From assembly GCA_002440625.1 (NCBI GenBank), contig DJUV01000168.1:1-13232 (forward strand): a stretch of 13,232 nt of DNA. The letters are read 5' to 3'. The DNA is from Rhodobacteraceae bacterium UBA6273 (GTDB lineage Bacteria > Pseudomonadota > Alphaproteobacteria > Rhodobacterales > Rhodobacteraceae). The notes beneath the pieces were generated by a model. It saw only the letters and a program-made list of their open reading frames with translations, did no database searches and was not told the origin of the DNA. Numbering within the stretch: position 1 is the stretch's first letter; each line of letters starts with the position of its first letter. Positions 12,991 to 13,232 of the stretch are shown here, piece by piece. A program made the translations under genes and the position numbers.

Positions 12991-13232
<242 letters not shown>

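Overview
The window is GC-rich, densely coded and arranged in short alternating strand blocks. Protein sequences (552-residue glutamine-dependent NadE, 440-residue GluRS without zinc cysteines, LeuA, MreB, the GSCFA protein) and a tandem glycine riboswitch point to an alphaproteobacterium, most likely Rhodobacteraceae/Rhodobacterales. This placement is by recognition, not by a database search.

Layout. The left edge holds a tandem glycine riboswitch on the minus strand that drives a gene outside the window (normally the glycine cleavage operon). Divergent from it, on plus, are a gamma-glutamylcyclotransferase-like gene and pepT, 15 bases apart and probably co-transcribed. A perfect 28-base palindrome overlaps the pepT stop. 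Next comes an AT-richer patch (about 2132-2808) with one unrecognised minus-strand gene and three inverted repeats; it looks acquired. Then gltX (minus) and a zincin-like metallopeptidase gene (plus) diverge from a shared 80-base region with a good plus-strand promoter. A minus-strand block follows in transcription order nadE, wrbA, DUF1801 gene. On plus, an exported protein made almost wholly of MORN repeats (18 complete 23-residue units) converges, with a 9-base gap, on a translationally coupled minus-strand pair: a GSCFA-domain protein followed by an SGNH hydrolase. The right end has leuA on plus, preceded by a leucine-rich leader peptide and stem-loop (attenuation-type control), and then the start of mreB, cut by the window edge.

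How it fits together. Most of the window is ordinary housekeeping: peptide turnover, tRNA charging, NAD synthesis, quinone reduction, leucine synthesis and cell shape. The control elements are the strongest points: a glycine-sensing RNA at one end and a leucine-sensing leader at the other. The leucine leader encodes 28 residues with four consecutive Leu codons. A TATAGT box ends 8 bases before its ATG, so the transcript may begin almost at the start codon. The least explained elements are the MORN protein with a break in its alternating repeat pattern, the GSCFA/SGNH pair, and the orphan gene with its palindromes. I found no CRISPR array, tRNA, rRNA, transposase or phage gene.
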